From an uncultured Actinomycetes bacterium (lineage in GTDB: Bacteria; Actinomycetota; Actinomycetes; Nanopelagicales; Nanopelagicaceae), in NCBI GenBank assembly GCA_903834515.1, contig CAILJM010000005.1, positions 1 through 40,149 of the forward strand: a DNA stretch of 40,149 nucleotides. The letters are read 5' to 3'. The notes below the pieces were generated by a model that was not told the origin of the DNA, did not search any database, and was given only the letters and a program-made list of their open reading frames with translations. Below are positions 16,185-22,374 of this stretch, piece by piece. A program made the translations under genes and the position numbers. The first letter of the stretch is position 1. Every line of letters starts with the position of its first letter.

Positions 16185-17369
16185 ATGAGTGCATACATCG
16201 TTGATGCTGTACGTACCCATGTCGGTAGATATGGTGGTGCACTTGCCAACACTCGCGCTGATGATCTAGCCGCTGCCACCATTGAAGCTCTTCTCCAGCG
16301 AACTATGGTGAGTGGAGAAATCCTTGATGAAGTCATCATGGGAGCAGCTAATCAATCGGGCGATGACAATCGAAACCTTGCGCGTATGGCGCTGCTTCTA
16401 GCGGGCGTTCCTGAGTCGGTTCCGGGATACACCGTAAATCGACTTTGCGCCTCTGGCTTACAAGCGATCGCTTCTGCCGCAGAATCAATCAATTCTGGTC
16501 GCACAGAAGTAGTGATCGCAGGTGGTGCTGAATCTATGACCCGGGCTCCATGGGTGAGCGAAAAGCCAAGTAAAGCGTGGTCTAAGCCTGGCCCGGTATT
16601 TGATACCGCCCTTGGTTGGAGATTCATCAATTCGAAGATGAAAGAGCACGACAGTGGTCGATCGGTCTTATCGCTCGGCGAAGCCACCGAAAGACTTGCT
16701 AGAGAACACGGCATCTCAAGATCGGATGCAGATCTCTGGGCGGCAGCTTCGCATCAGAAGGCTCATCAAGCATGGCAGGATGGCTTCTTTACTAGCGCGC
16801 TCATTTCTGTACCGGGAAGCGAGAAACTCACCGCTGATGAGACGATTCGTGAGAGTACAACCTTTGATGTATTAAGTAATTTAAAGCCATCATTCACAAG
16901 CGATGGTGTAATTACTGCTGGAAATGCATCACCGCTTTCTGATGGCGCAAGCGCTGTAATGGTGGTCTCAAAAGAGGCGTTGGAGCGTCATCACTTAACA
17001 CCCCGCGCCGAGATTTTGGGATTCGATGCCGCAGGCGTGCTTCCCTATCAATTTGGTTTTGGTCCAGTACCGGCAACAGAAAAATTGCTTACCCGACTTG
17101 GTATGTCTGTTCAGAATCTTGATGCCATTGAGATCAACGAAGCTTTCTCTGCGCAAACTCTCTTATGCATCCGAGCTCTCGGTCTTGAAGAGGAGCGAGT
17201 TAATAACCGTGGGGGAGCAATCGCACTCGGTCACCCATTGGGCTCATCCGGCAGCCGTTTAATCGGAACTCTTCTTTCTCGTCTGGAGCAAGATGATCAA
17301 GAGATCGGTCTAGCCACGCTCTGTATTGGAGTCGGTCAAGGCGCATCCATGATCATTAGAAGGATCTAA
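16185..17369 (+). CDS. pcaF: 3-oxoadipyl-CoA / acetyl-CoA C-acyltransferase (thiolase)
   Basis: The 394-aa thiolase has the acyl-accepting Cys in VNRLCASGLQAI, GGAESMTRAPW, the NEAF motif (EINEAFSAQTLL), the catalytic His in GGAIALGHPLGSSGSR, and the second Cys in TLCIGVGQGASM. In this pathway it would cleave 3-oxoadipyl-CoA with CoA to succinyl-CoA plus acetyl-CoA, the last step. General acetoacetyl-CoA thiolase activity is possible because the family is hard to subdivide. It starts five bases after the hydroxylase gene with no clear ribosome-binding site, and ends the operon. Confidence 0.9.
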   Translation: MSAYIVDAVRTHVGRYGGALANTRADDLAAATIEALLQRTMVSGEILDEVIMGAANQSGDDNRNLARMALLLAGVPESVPGYTVNRLCASGLQAIASAAESINSGRTEVVIAGGAESMTRAPWVSEKPSKAWSKPGPVFDTALGWRFINSKMKEHDSGRSVLSLGEATERLAREHGISRSDADLWAAASHQKAHQAWQDGFFTSALISVPGSEKLTADETIRESTTFDVLSNLKPSFTSDGVITAGNASPLSDGASAVMVVSKEALERHHLTPRAEILGFDAAGVLPYQFGFGPVPATEKLLTRLGMSVQNLDAIEINEAFSAQTLLCIRALGLEEERVNNRGGAIALGHPLGSSGSRLIGTLLSRLEQDDQEIGLATLCIGVGQGASMIIRRI

Positions 17370-17406
17370 TAAACTTTTTACATAGAACCAGCATTTGTAA
17401 CTGGAA

Positions 17407-17436
17407 AACCAATGACATGGCTTAGCCATATTGGTT
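17407..17436 (+). other. Imperfect hairpin after the catabolic operon
   Basis: AACCAA and ATGGC at 17407-17421 pair with GCCAT and TTGGTT at 17425-17436 with a small internal bulge. No T-run follows, so it may be a weak terminator or a regulatory dyad for the VOC gene. The rest of 17370-17524 holds a possible -10 TAAAAT at 17461. Confidence 0.4.
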
Positions 17437-17524
17437 GGGATCGATTCTTTGGGAATGGGCTAAAATACGATTCATATTTCAAGCACACTCACCTTGATGA
17501 TCTGAATAAAAGAAAGGTACCTTC

Positions 17525-17887
17525 GTGACCGTAAAATTCTTGGGACTTAGATCTTTGATTTATCCAGCGCCGAGAATTCAAGAATCTAAAGAATGGTGGA
17601 AGAAGACCCTAGGTAAGGATCCGTACTTCGATGATGGCGGATACGTCGGTTTCGACCTCGGCGGATACGAGCTTGGCCTAAATAGTTTTTCAGAGTCGCT
17701 CAAAGGTCCACTCACATATATTGGTGTAGAGGACGTCCAAGCTGCAGTTGATTCACTCGTCGCGGATGGAGCAAAAGTATTAATGGGTCCGATGGATGTA
17801 GGTGGCGGAATCATCTTGGCGGATATTGAGAGTCCTACTCGAGAAGTTTTCGGCGTTATTTTTAATCCTCAATTTAAGCTACTTTAG
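17525..17887 (+). CDS. VOC (glyoxalase/extradiol-like) family protein
   Basis: The 120-aa protein has one vicinal-oxygen-chelate domain of two beta-alpha-beta-beta-beta modules: RSLIYPAPRIQESKEWWKK in the first, and YIGVEDVQAAVDSLVADGA followed by ILADIESPTREVFGVI in the second. Members include glyoxalases, bleomycin-binding proteins and small dioxygenase-like enzymes; the function cannot be told from the sequence. The GTG start has a GAAAGG site at nine bases. It lies between the catabolic operon and the fifth rnpB-tail repeat, and may be a separate passenger, since it has its own upstream region and no link to aromatic breakdown. Confidence 0.8.
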   Translation: MTVKFLGLRSLIYPAPRIQESKEWWKKTLGKDPYFDDGGYVGFDLGGYELGLNSFSESLKGPLTYIGVEDVQAAVDSLVADGAKVLMGPMDVGGGIILADIESPTREVFGVIFNPQFKLL

Positions 17888-17897
17888 AAATTTAATA

Positions 17898-17920
17898 CGG
17901 CTTATAGAGCGACTCTTCTT
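17898..17920 (+). repeat. rnpB-tail repeat, copy 5 (one variant base)
   Basis: CGGCTTATAG, then AGCGACTCTTCTT: a 23-base match to rnpB with one G-to-A change. The same variant base recurs in copy 6, so the two copies flanking the DUF4287-DUF2200 segment share it. Confidence 0.88.
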
Positions 17921-17941
17921 CAATTTCCTCGTAAATTGATT

Positions 17942-17953
17942 TATGATTTATTC
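17942..17953 (+). promoter_or_regulatory. Leaderless promoter of the DUF4287 gene
   Basis: TATGAT (17942-17947) followed by exactly six bases to the ATG at 17954, 21 bases past the end of repeat copy 5. It resembles the promoters of the other segment genes. Confidence 0.55.
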
Positions 17954-18166
17954 ATGGCTGAAAAGAAAGTAACTGGACCGGCTTCGTATTTCCCCTCTAT
18001 TGAGAAGAAGTACGGCAAGCCAATCGAGCATTGGATGAAGGAACTCAAGAAGGTCTCCAAGCTTGCCCATATGGAGCAAGTAGCTCACCTCAAGGAAAAG
18101 TTTGAGATGGGCCACGGCCACGCAAATGCGATAGTCCATGTATTTCGCCAAAAGAATGGGCTATAA
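17954..18166 (+). CDS. DUF4287 domain protein
   Basis: The 70-aa protein matches the small DUF4287 family: FPSIEKKYGKPIEHWMKEL at the N-terminus and HMEQVAHLKEKFEMGHGHANAIV after it. The predicted structure is all helical; no biochemical role is known to me. The ATG at 17954 with its leaderless promoter is preferred to a TTG at 17936 in frame. It precedes the DUF2200 gene by two bases, and the pair forms the complete content of one repeat-bounded segment. Confidence 0.85.
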   Translation: MAEKKVTGPASYFPSIEKKYGKPIEHWMKELKKVSKLAHMEQVAHLKEKFEMGHGHANAIVHVFRQKNGL

Positions 18167-18168
18167 AA

Positions 18169-18522
18169 ATGGATGTAGATAAGATTTCGAAAATGCCCGT
18201 TAATGGCGTTTATCAGGCCTACTTGAAGAAGGTGGAGCGCAAAGGCGGGAGTGAATCAGATCTCGTTAAGGTGATCGGCTGGCTCACAGGATTTGATTCG
18301 AAGGTATTGAAGTCGCATCTCAAGAATGAGACTAATTTTGCGGATTTCTTCAAGAAGGCAAAGTTAAATCCGAACGCCAAACTTATTACAGGGTCGATTT
18401 GTGGGGTCAGGATTGAAGAGATTGAGGATCCCCTCATGAAGAAGATCAGATATATGGATAAGTTAGTGGATGAACTAGCTAAAGGTCGCCCAATGGAGAA
18501 AATTCTTCGTTCCGGCTTATAG
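18169..18522 (+). CDS. DUF2200 domain protein
   Basis: The 117-aa protein matches DUF2200 along its full length: VYQAYLKKVERKGG, VIGWLTGFDSKVLKSHL, then the diagnostic ICGVRIEEIEDPLMKKIRYM and DKLVDELAKGRPMEKIL. Family function is unknown. The C-terminus is notable: after the normal family end (MEKILR) it has Ser-Gly-Leu and a TAG stop that all belong to the sixth rnpB-tail repeat, just as in the ASCH gene. It is co-transcribed with DUF4287. Confidence 0.88.
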   Translation: MDVDKISKMPVNGVYQAYLKKVERKGGSESDLVKVIGWLTGFDSKVLKSHLKNETNFADFFKKAKLNPNAKLITGSICGVRIEEIEDPLMKKIRYMDKLVDELAKGRPMEKILRSGL

Positions 18523-18526
18523 AGCG
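18511..18526 (+). repeat. rnpB-tail repeat, copy 6 (left half only)
   Basis: TCCGGCTTATAGAGCG, including the variant A of copy 5, after which similarity stops. It codes for the last residues of the DUF2200 protein and appears to be the right end of the accessory block. Confidence 0.75.
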
Positions 18527-18538
18527 TCACCTCATGTA

Positions 18539-18562
18539 ACAAAAAGAGTGAGGGCTTTTTGT
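18539..18562. terminator. Hairpin between convergent genes
   Basis: ACAAAAAG (18539-18546) pairs with CTTTTTGT (18555-18562) over an 8-base loop. It lies between the DUF2200 stop and the end of the convergent antiporter gene. The A/T-rich arms mean T-runs on both strands, so it could serve both, though the stem is weak. Confidence 0.45.
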
Positions 18563-19359
18563 CAGCCAACTCCATCGCTTGTGAAGCGGAGCCAGAGGGC
18601 GCCACACACGCCTGAAATAAGTGCAGAGATAAAGAGACCAATTCGCACTTGGCCTAACTCATCCTGAGTTGTCAGGGTGATTTCTGCAATAACGATAGAG
18701 ACAGTGAGACCCATGCCAGCGAGGGTTCCAACCCCAACAACTTCTTTGAGATTAAGCCCTTGGGGAAGTTGTAGTTGAGTGAATCTAGTGAAAACCCAGG
18801 CCGCGAAGGTAATACCGACAACCTTTCCGACGACGCGAGAGAGAATCAAAGCGACACTTATTTTGTTAGTTGCTAGTGAGAAATTTAGATGCGATAGGAG
18901 ATTGATCCAAATATAGATAGGTATCACAACGAAGGTAGTTGCCGGTGAGAGCCACTTGATGAGCTGGGTGCGAAAGGGGAGAAGCGCCCCAAGAGTTGCC
19001 GCCCCGAGTGTGTAGGTAGCGCTTGCAATGTGAAGTTGATGCCGGAAGAAGATTCCGATTACGACGAGAGAGAAGAAGTCGTCAGCTACTGCAAGGGTCA
19101 GTAAGAATAATCGTACCGACGGGTTGACCCGCTTCCCAAGAAGACTGAGGGCGGCAATAGCGAGAGCCACATCCGTGGGCATAGCAACCGCCCATGAGTT
19201 AGCGCCAGTTCGTAGCGAAATAAAAATGATCGCCGGGACGATCATCCCTGACAGCGCGCATAAGCCCGGAAGTAGAGCATCCTTGGGTTTCGTTAACCCT
19301 TCCCGAATCTCCAACCCAATCAATACAAAAAAGATGAAGGTTAAGAGTTCTGAAAGCAC
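18562..19359 (-). CDS. nhaA: Short NhaA-family Na+/H+ antiporter
   Basis: From the GTG at 19359 the protein is 265 aa, against about 390 in E. coli NhaA. It keeps the FFVLIGLEIREGL segment, the WAVAMPTDVALAIAALSLLG segment and the paired catalytic Asp of TLAVADDFFSLVVIG, and ends with the last helix and WLR as the family does. The first transmembrane helix before the GLE motif is missing. The frame can be read up to 19518, but that extension is not NhaA-like and overlaps the DUF1059 gene. The GTG at 19359 has a leaderless promoter (TACGAT, six bases, GTG). Expected role: sodium or proton exchange at the membrane. Whether so short a form works is uncertain. Confidence 0.72.
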   Translation of the reverse strand: MLSELLTFIFFVLIGLEIREGLTKPKDALLPGLCALSGMIVPAIIFISLRTGANSWAVAMPTDVALAIAALSLLGKRVNPSVRLFLLTLAVADDFFSLVVIGIFFRHQLHIASATYTLGAATLGALLPFRTQLIKWLSPATTFVVIPIYIWINLLSHLNFSLATNKISVALILSRVVGKVVGITFAAWVFTRFTQLQLPQGLNLKEVVGVGTLAGMGLTVSIVIAEITLTTQDELGQVRIGLFISALISGVCGALWLRFTSDGVG

Positions 19360-19438
19360 CCCCACATCGTACTCGCGACAGTTCTGGCTTACTCTGAATA
19401 TGCTCCCCGGTTTTGCGGCTATGTGGTTGAATATGAAG

Positions 19439-19678
19439 ATGAAAACGATGACCTGTAAAGATCTTGGTGGGCCATGCGAAGTTGCGCATTCGGGTATGGA
19501 TGCAAATGTGATCATCAAGGCTCAGGACAAACATCTTCGCGAGGCAGTGGCTGGGGGAGACCAGACTCATGCGCCCGCTCTTTTGGAGATGAAGGGTCGT
19601 TGGAAGAATCCAATTGGCGGTATGGGTTGGTACCGCAAGGTCAAAAAGGATTTTGCGGCGCTTCCTTCTTGCAATTAG
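19439..19678 (+). CDS. DUF1059 family small protein
   Basis: The 79-aa protein starts MKTMTCKDLGGPCE, the hallmark of DUF1059, whose conserved CKDLGG-Cys segment suggests metal or thiol chemistry; no function is established. The remainder includes NPIGGMGWYRKVKKDF. The frame continues upstream to 19124, but that part is the opposite strand of nhaA. ATG codons at 19433 and 19439 are both possible. It is divergent from nhaA with about 80 bases shared between them. Confidence 0.75.
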   Translation: MKTMTCKDLGGPCEVAHSGMDANVIIKAQDKHLREAVAGGDQTHAPALLEMKGRWKNPIGGMGWYRKVKKDFAALPSCN

Positions 19679-19738
19679 TGACCTTTAATTAACTTACCCA
19701 CATGGCCTTCTTGCGTGTTCAAGGAAAACGATGTGCGG

Positions 19739-20026
19739 TTACTTTAAGAGTTTCCTTGCTGATGCGGTTAAGGAGTAATACGCCCATTTGCCACGTTGGG
19801 ATCTCTCTAGAAGCCCAGCATCGACCAATAACTTCAAATGATGGCTGACGGTGCTTTGGGCGAGTCCGGTATCTGGAGTTAAATCGCAGACGCAAGCCTC
19901 GGCATTCTCCCCGGCCGCTACCGCCATGATGAGTTGGAGGCGAGTCGGGTCGCCGAGTGCCTTAAATTGCTCAGCGAGCAGGCTCAGCTGCGCAGGAGAT
20001 TTTCCCAGCATGATCGATGTGGACAC
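19739..20026 (-). CDS. arsR: ArsR-family arsenic-responsive repressor
   Basis: The 95-aa winged-helix repressor has FKALGDPTRLQLIMAV, the As(III)-sensing ACVCDLTPDTG segment (Cys-Val-Cys in the recognition-helix region, as in classical ArsR), and TVSHHLKLLVDAGLLERSQRGKWAYYSL. Arsenite binding would release DNA. The GTG at 20026 has a leaderless promoter pattern (TAGGCT, six bases, GTG); the ATG at 20011 is an alternative. It is divergent from the arsenic permease gene across an 82-bp region rich in TCGAT motifs. Confidence 0.92.
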   Translation of the reverse strand: MSTSIMLGKSPAQLSLLAEQFKALGDPTRLQLIMAVAAGENAEACVCDLTPDTGLAQSTVSHHLKLLVDAGLLERSQRGKWAYYSLTASARKLLK

Positions 20027-20049
20027 GATTGAAGCCTACACCTAACCCA

Positions 20050-20098
20050 TTGATGTTTATCGATATGACCTGATACTCTTCCATCGATGAAATTCGAT
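20050..20098. promoter_or_regulatory. ars intergenic region with repeated TCGAT motifs (candidate ArsR sites)
   Basis: ATTGAT, four bases, ATCGAT at 20050-20065 forms an imperfect dyad. CCATCGATG and TTCGATAG follow nearer the permease ribosome-binding site (AGGAG, 20098-20102). Placement between arsR and its presumed targets suggests operator function. Confidence 0.35.
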
Positions 20099-20108
20099 AG
20101 GAGAAATC

Positions 20109-21263
20109 ATGGCGATTGAGCTCAAAGTTGTAGATGCAGGTTCGACTTCCTGCTGCGCTCCGGTCGAGGCGAGCGAAGATCTCTGCTGCACCCCCGAAGA
20201 GGCGGCACAAGAATCTTGTTGTGCCACCCAAGAAGTGGGTAAAGCGGATCTTGCCCTGTGGAAGTCTGCAAGCATCTTTCTGGGTCTAGTCGGCCTCTTT
20301 ATCGTCGCTCACTATTGGTTTGGCAATTTTCTTAAGGCTCATTTTGCTGGTTTCTCACCGGCCGTCGAGGACTCTCTCTCATTCTTTATCGCCCATTCAA
20401 TTGGATTATTGAGTTTGTTGGCAGCGATAACTACTCTCGCAGTCTTTCTTAGATCTTTTATCAATTCTGACAAAGTGCGGACGCGCATGGAGAAGGTCAA
20501 TTCCTTGAAAGGTCATGGCATCGCTGCAGGAATTGGAATGGCAACTCCGTTTTGTTCATGTAGCGCAGTCCCGGTTTTCACCGGATTTGTCCGAGCAGGG
20601 GTACCAGTGAGCCAGGCGATGTCCTTTCTTGTCGCGAGCCCGCTAGTAAATGAGATCGCCGTAGTCATGCTTGCGACAACAGTCGGGTGGGGGATTGCTG
20701 GCGCATATGCGGGGATGGGATTTGCAATCGCTGTCGGCGCCGGAATCGCGCTTCGTAGATATGCCAAGCCAGATCTCACGGAAGTAAGCCCGGTAAAGAG
20801 TTTGAATATCATTGATGCACATGGCGTCACGATCAGACCTTCGAGTGAAAAGCGTGCGCATGCCGCACTGCTCGAAGCGAGAGATACCGTTAAAACGACA
20901 TTCGTTTATATTCTCATCGGTGTAGCCGCTGGGTCGCTCATCCACGGCTGGGTACCCACAACAGCGATCCAAACTATTGCCTCTTGGGGGCCGGTGGTTG
21001 GCGTGCTAGCTGCGACGGCGATCGGCGTCCCGCTCTACTCTGGAATTGCTACTGTCATACCTATTATTACTGCGCTCTCCGAAAAGGGAATGCCGATGGG
21101 TACGTTGCTTGCCTTTGCGATGAGCGTGACAGCCTTATCTTTTCCTGAAGCTCTGCTACTTCGTAAAGTTATGAAACCAAAATTGCTCGCGGCATACTTT
21201 GCTACAGTGACAACTGGCATCGTTCTAGTGGGCATTACCTTCAACGTACTGCTTAATAAGTAA
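20109..21263 (+). CDS. ArsP-type permease (DUF318) with N-terminal Cys-pair repeats
   Basis: The 384-aa membrane protein of the ArsP/DUF318 permease family has about eight to ten transmembrane segments and the diagnostic TPFCSCSAVPVFTGFVRAGV and FLVASPLVNEIAV. ArsP proteins export trivalent organoarsenicals; related permeases handle other metals. The first 45 residues are soluble and hold three Cys-Cys pairs at 15-16, 26-27 and 37-38, an exact 11-residue period, each followed by Ala or Thr. This could be a metalloid-binding or donor segment. The gene lies under ArsR control, 8 bases before the aquaporin, which supports an arsenic role. The ribosome-binding site is AGGAG. Confidence 0.85.
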   Translation: MAIELKVVDAGSTSCCAPVEASEDLCCTPEEAAQESCCATQEVGKADLALWKSASIFLGLVGLFIVAHYWFGNFLKAHFAGFSPAVEDSLSFFIAHSIGLLSLLAAITTLAVFLRSFINSDKVRTRMEKVNSLKGHGIAAGIGMATPFCSCSAVPVFTGFVRAGVPVSQAMSFLVASPLVNEIAVVMLATTVGWGIAGAYAGMGFAIAVGAGIALRRYAKPDLTEVSPVKSLNIIDAHGVTIRPSSEKRAHAALLEARDTVKTTFVYILIGVAAGSLIHGWVPTTAIQTIASWGPVVGVLAATAIGVPLYSGIATVIPIITALSEKGMPMGTLLAFAMSVTALSFPEALLLRKVMKPKLLAAYFATVTTGIVLVGITFNVLLNK

Positions 21264-21271
21264 GGGATCTC

Positions 21272-21940
21272 ATGCGTAAATATTTTGCTGAGTTCCTCGG
21301 CACGGCCACTCTCGTTGCAGTTGTTGTGGGCTCTGGAACCATGGCGACTCAGATGAGTGCAGATCGTGGTGTTGAGCTTCTTATCAATACGATTTCAACC
21401 ATCTTTGCTCTCGGGATACTGATTTTAGTTCTTGGCCCCATCAGTGGCGCCCACTTCAACCCAACCGTATCTTTGAGCGAGTGGGCTCAAAAACGCCTGG
21501 CCTTCTCATCGCTCATTGGTTATCTCATCGCACAATTCGCAGGTGGAATTTCTGGGGCGATGGTTGCAAATCTCATGTTTAGAAACCCGGCTTATTTCCC
21601 CTCTCATCATCTTCGGAGCGGGGCAAACCTCTGGCTTGGTGAAGTTGTTGCTACGGCAGGACTCCTATTCCTCATTCAGATGCTGAGGGGGCAGAAGAAA
21701 GATGCCTTGGCATCTGTAGTTATCGCCTCCTGGATTGGGAGTGCTTACTTCTTCACCTCTTCGACATCTTTTGCTAACCCGGCGGTCACTCTCGCTCGCA
21801 CCTTTTCAGATACCTTTTCGGGTATTGCCATGGCATCGGTCGCGGCCTTTGTGCTTGCTCAGCTAGTCGGCGCCTTCATTGGCTCCATTCTTGGAAACTA
21901 TTTCGGACACGTTCAGACACCCAACGCCTCACAGAATTAA
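21272..21940 (+). CDS. MIP-family aquaporin / aquaglyceroporin (AqpS-like)
   Basis: The 222-aa channel has six predicted transmembrane helices and two half-helices carrying the NPA-type motifs: HFNPTVS (Asn-Pro-Thr) and FANPAVT (Asn-Pro-Ala). It begins AEFLGTATLVAVVVGSG, typical of the family. In some ars operons (AqpS of Sinorhizobium meliloti) an aquaglyceroporin lets arsenite formed by ArsC flow out down its gradient. The placement between a permease and arsC, with no ArsB or Acr3 pump in sight, fits that role here. Confidence 0.9.
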   Translation: MRKYFAEFLGTATLVAVVVGSGTMATQMSADRGVELLINTISTIFALGILILVLGPISGAHFNPTVSLSEWAQKRLAFSSLIGYLIAQFAGGISGAMVANLMFRNPAYFPSHHLRSGANLWLGEVVATAGLLFLIQMLRGQKKDALASVVIASWIGSAYFFTSSTSFANPAVTLARTFSDTFSGIAMASVAAFVLAQLVGAFIGSILGNYFGHVQTPNASQN

Positions 21941-21950
21941 GGATCAACAA

Positions 21951-22352
21951 ATGACTAAGAAACCAACAGTGCTCTTTGTATGTGTTCATAATGCTGGCCG
22001 GTCACAAATGGCCGCAGGATTTATGCGCGAACTAGGTGGCGACAGGGTTGAAGTTCTATCCGCTGGCTCTGCTCCGAAGGATTCAATCAATCCGATTGCG
22101 GTCGAAGCAATGGCCGAACTTGGCATTGATATAGCTAATCAGCAGCCTAAGGTCCTGACGACTGAGGCAGTCATGGAATCTGATGCAGTGATCACCATGG
22201 GTTGTGGCGACGCTTGTCCATTCTTCCCAGGAAAGCGATATGAGGATTGGGTCCTAGAAGATCCAGCAGGTCAAGATATTGAATTTGTACGTAAAGTACG
22301 AGATGAGATCAAGAGCCGAGTCGCATCTCTTCTTGGCGAACTTCTCGCGTAA
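21951..22352 (+). CDS. arsC: Arsenate reductase, low-molecular-weight phosphatase type
   Basis: The 133-aa enzyme has the P-loop CVHNAGRSQMA with the nucleophilic Cys, the resolving-Cys region MGCGDACPFFPGKRYEDW, and the catalytic Asp in LEDPAGQ. It would reduce arsenate to arsenite using thioredoxin or mycothiol/mycoredoxin, the latter being usual in Actinobacteria. The start is the ATG at 21951 with an AAGGA site 8 bases upstream; an in-frame codon at 21879 falls within the aquaporin gene. It is the last gene of the ars operon. Confidence 0.95.
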   Translation: MTKKPTVLFVCVHNAGRSQMAAGFMRELGGDRVEVLSAGSAPKDSINPIAVEAMAELGIDIANQQPKVLTTEAVMESDAVITMGCGDACPFFPGKRYEDWVLEDPAGQDIEFVRKVRDEIKSRVASLLGELLA

Positions 22353-22374
22353 AGCGCCGCGCTTAAACTAAATA

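Larger units (their letters stand above)
3652..18526 (+). mobile_element. Accessory block built at the 3' end of rnpB, bounded by rnpB-tail repeats
   Basis: Six copies or partial copies of the rnpB 3' tail lie at 3626, 4088, 4251, 5326, 17898 and 18511, all in rnpB orientation. They split this block into segments: ASCH gene (~460 bp), a non-coding piece (~150 bp), a phosphotransferase gene (~1.07 kb), a catabolic segment plus VOC gene (~12.5 kb), and the DUF4287-DUF2200 pair (~0.6 kb). Integrative elements commonly use the 3' ends of structural RNA genes and regenerate the gene end on insertion; tandem repeats of that end are the expected trace of several insertions. No integrase or transposase is encoded here, so any recombinase would act from elsewhere or is lost. 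The repeats are seen directly; mobility is inferred. Confidence 0.55.

Noticed and set aside
3652-18526. Classical integron array
   Set aside because: The repeats are simple direct copies of an RNA gene end, not folded attC sites with inverted core sequences, and there is no intI gene in the window.
19360-19518. Longer N-terminus for the NhaA-like gene
   Set aside because: The extra 53 residues do not resemble NhaA, overlap the DUF1059 gene and would include the promoter that fits the GTG at 19359.
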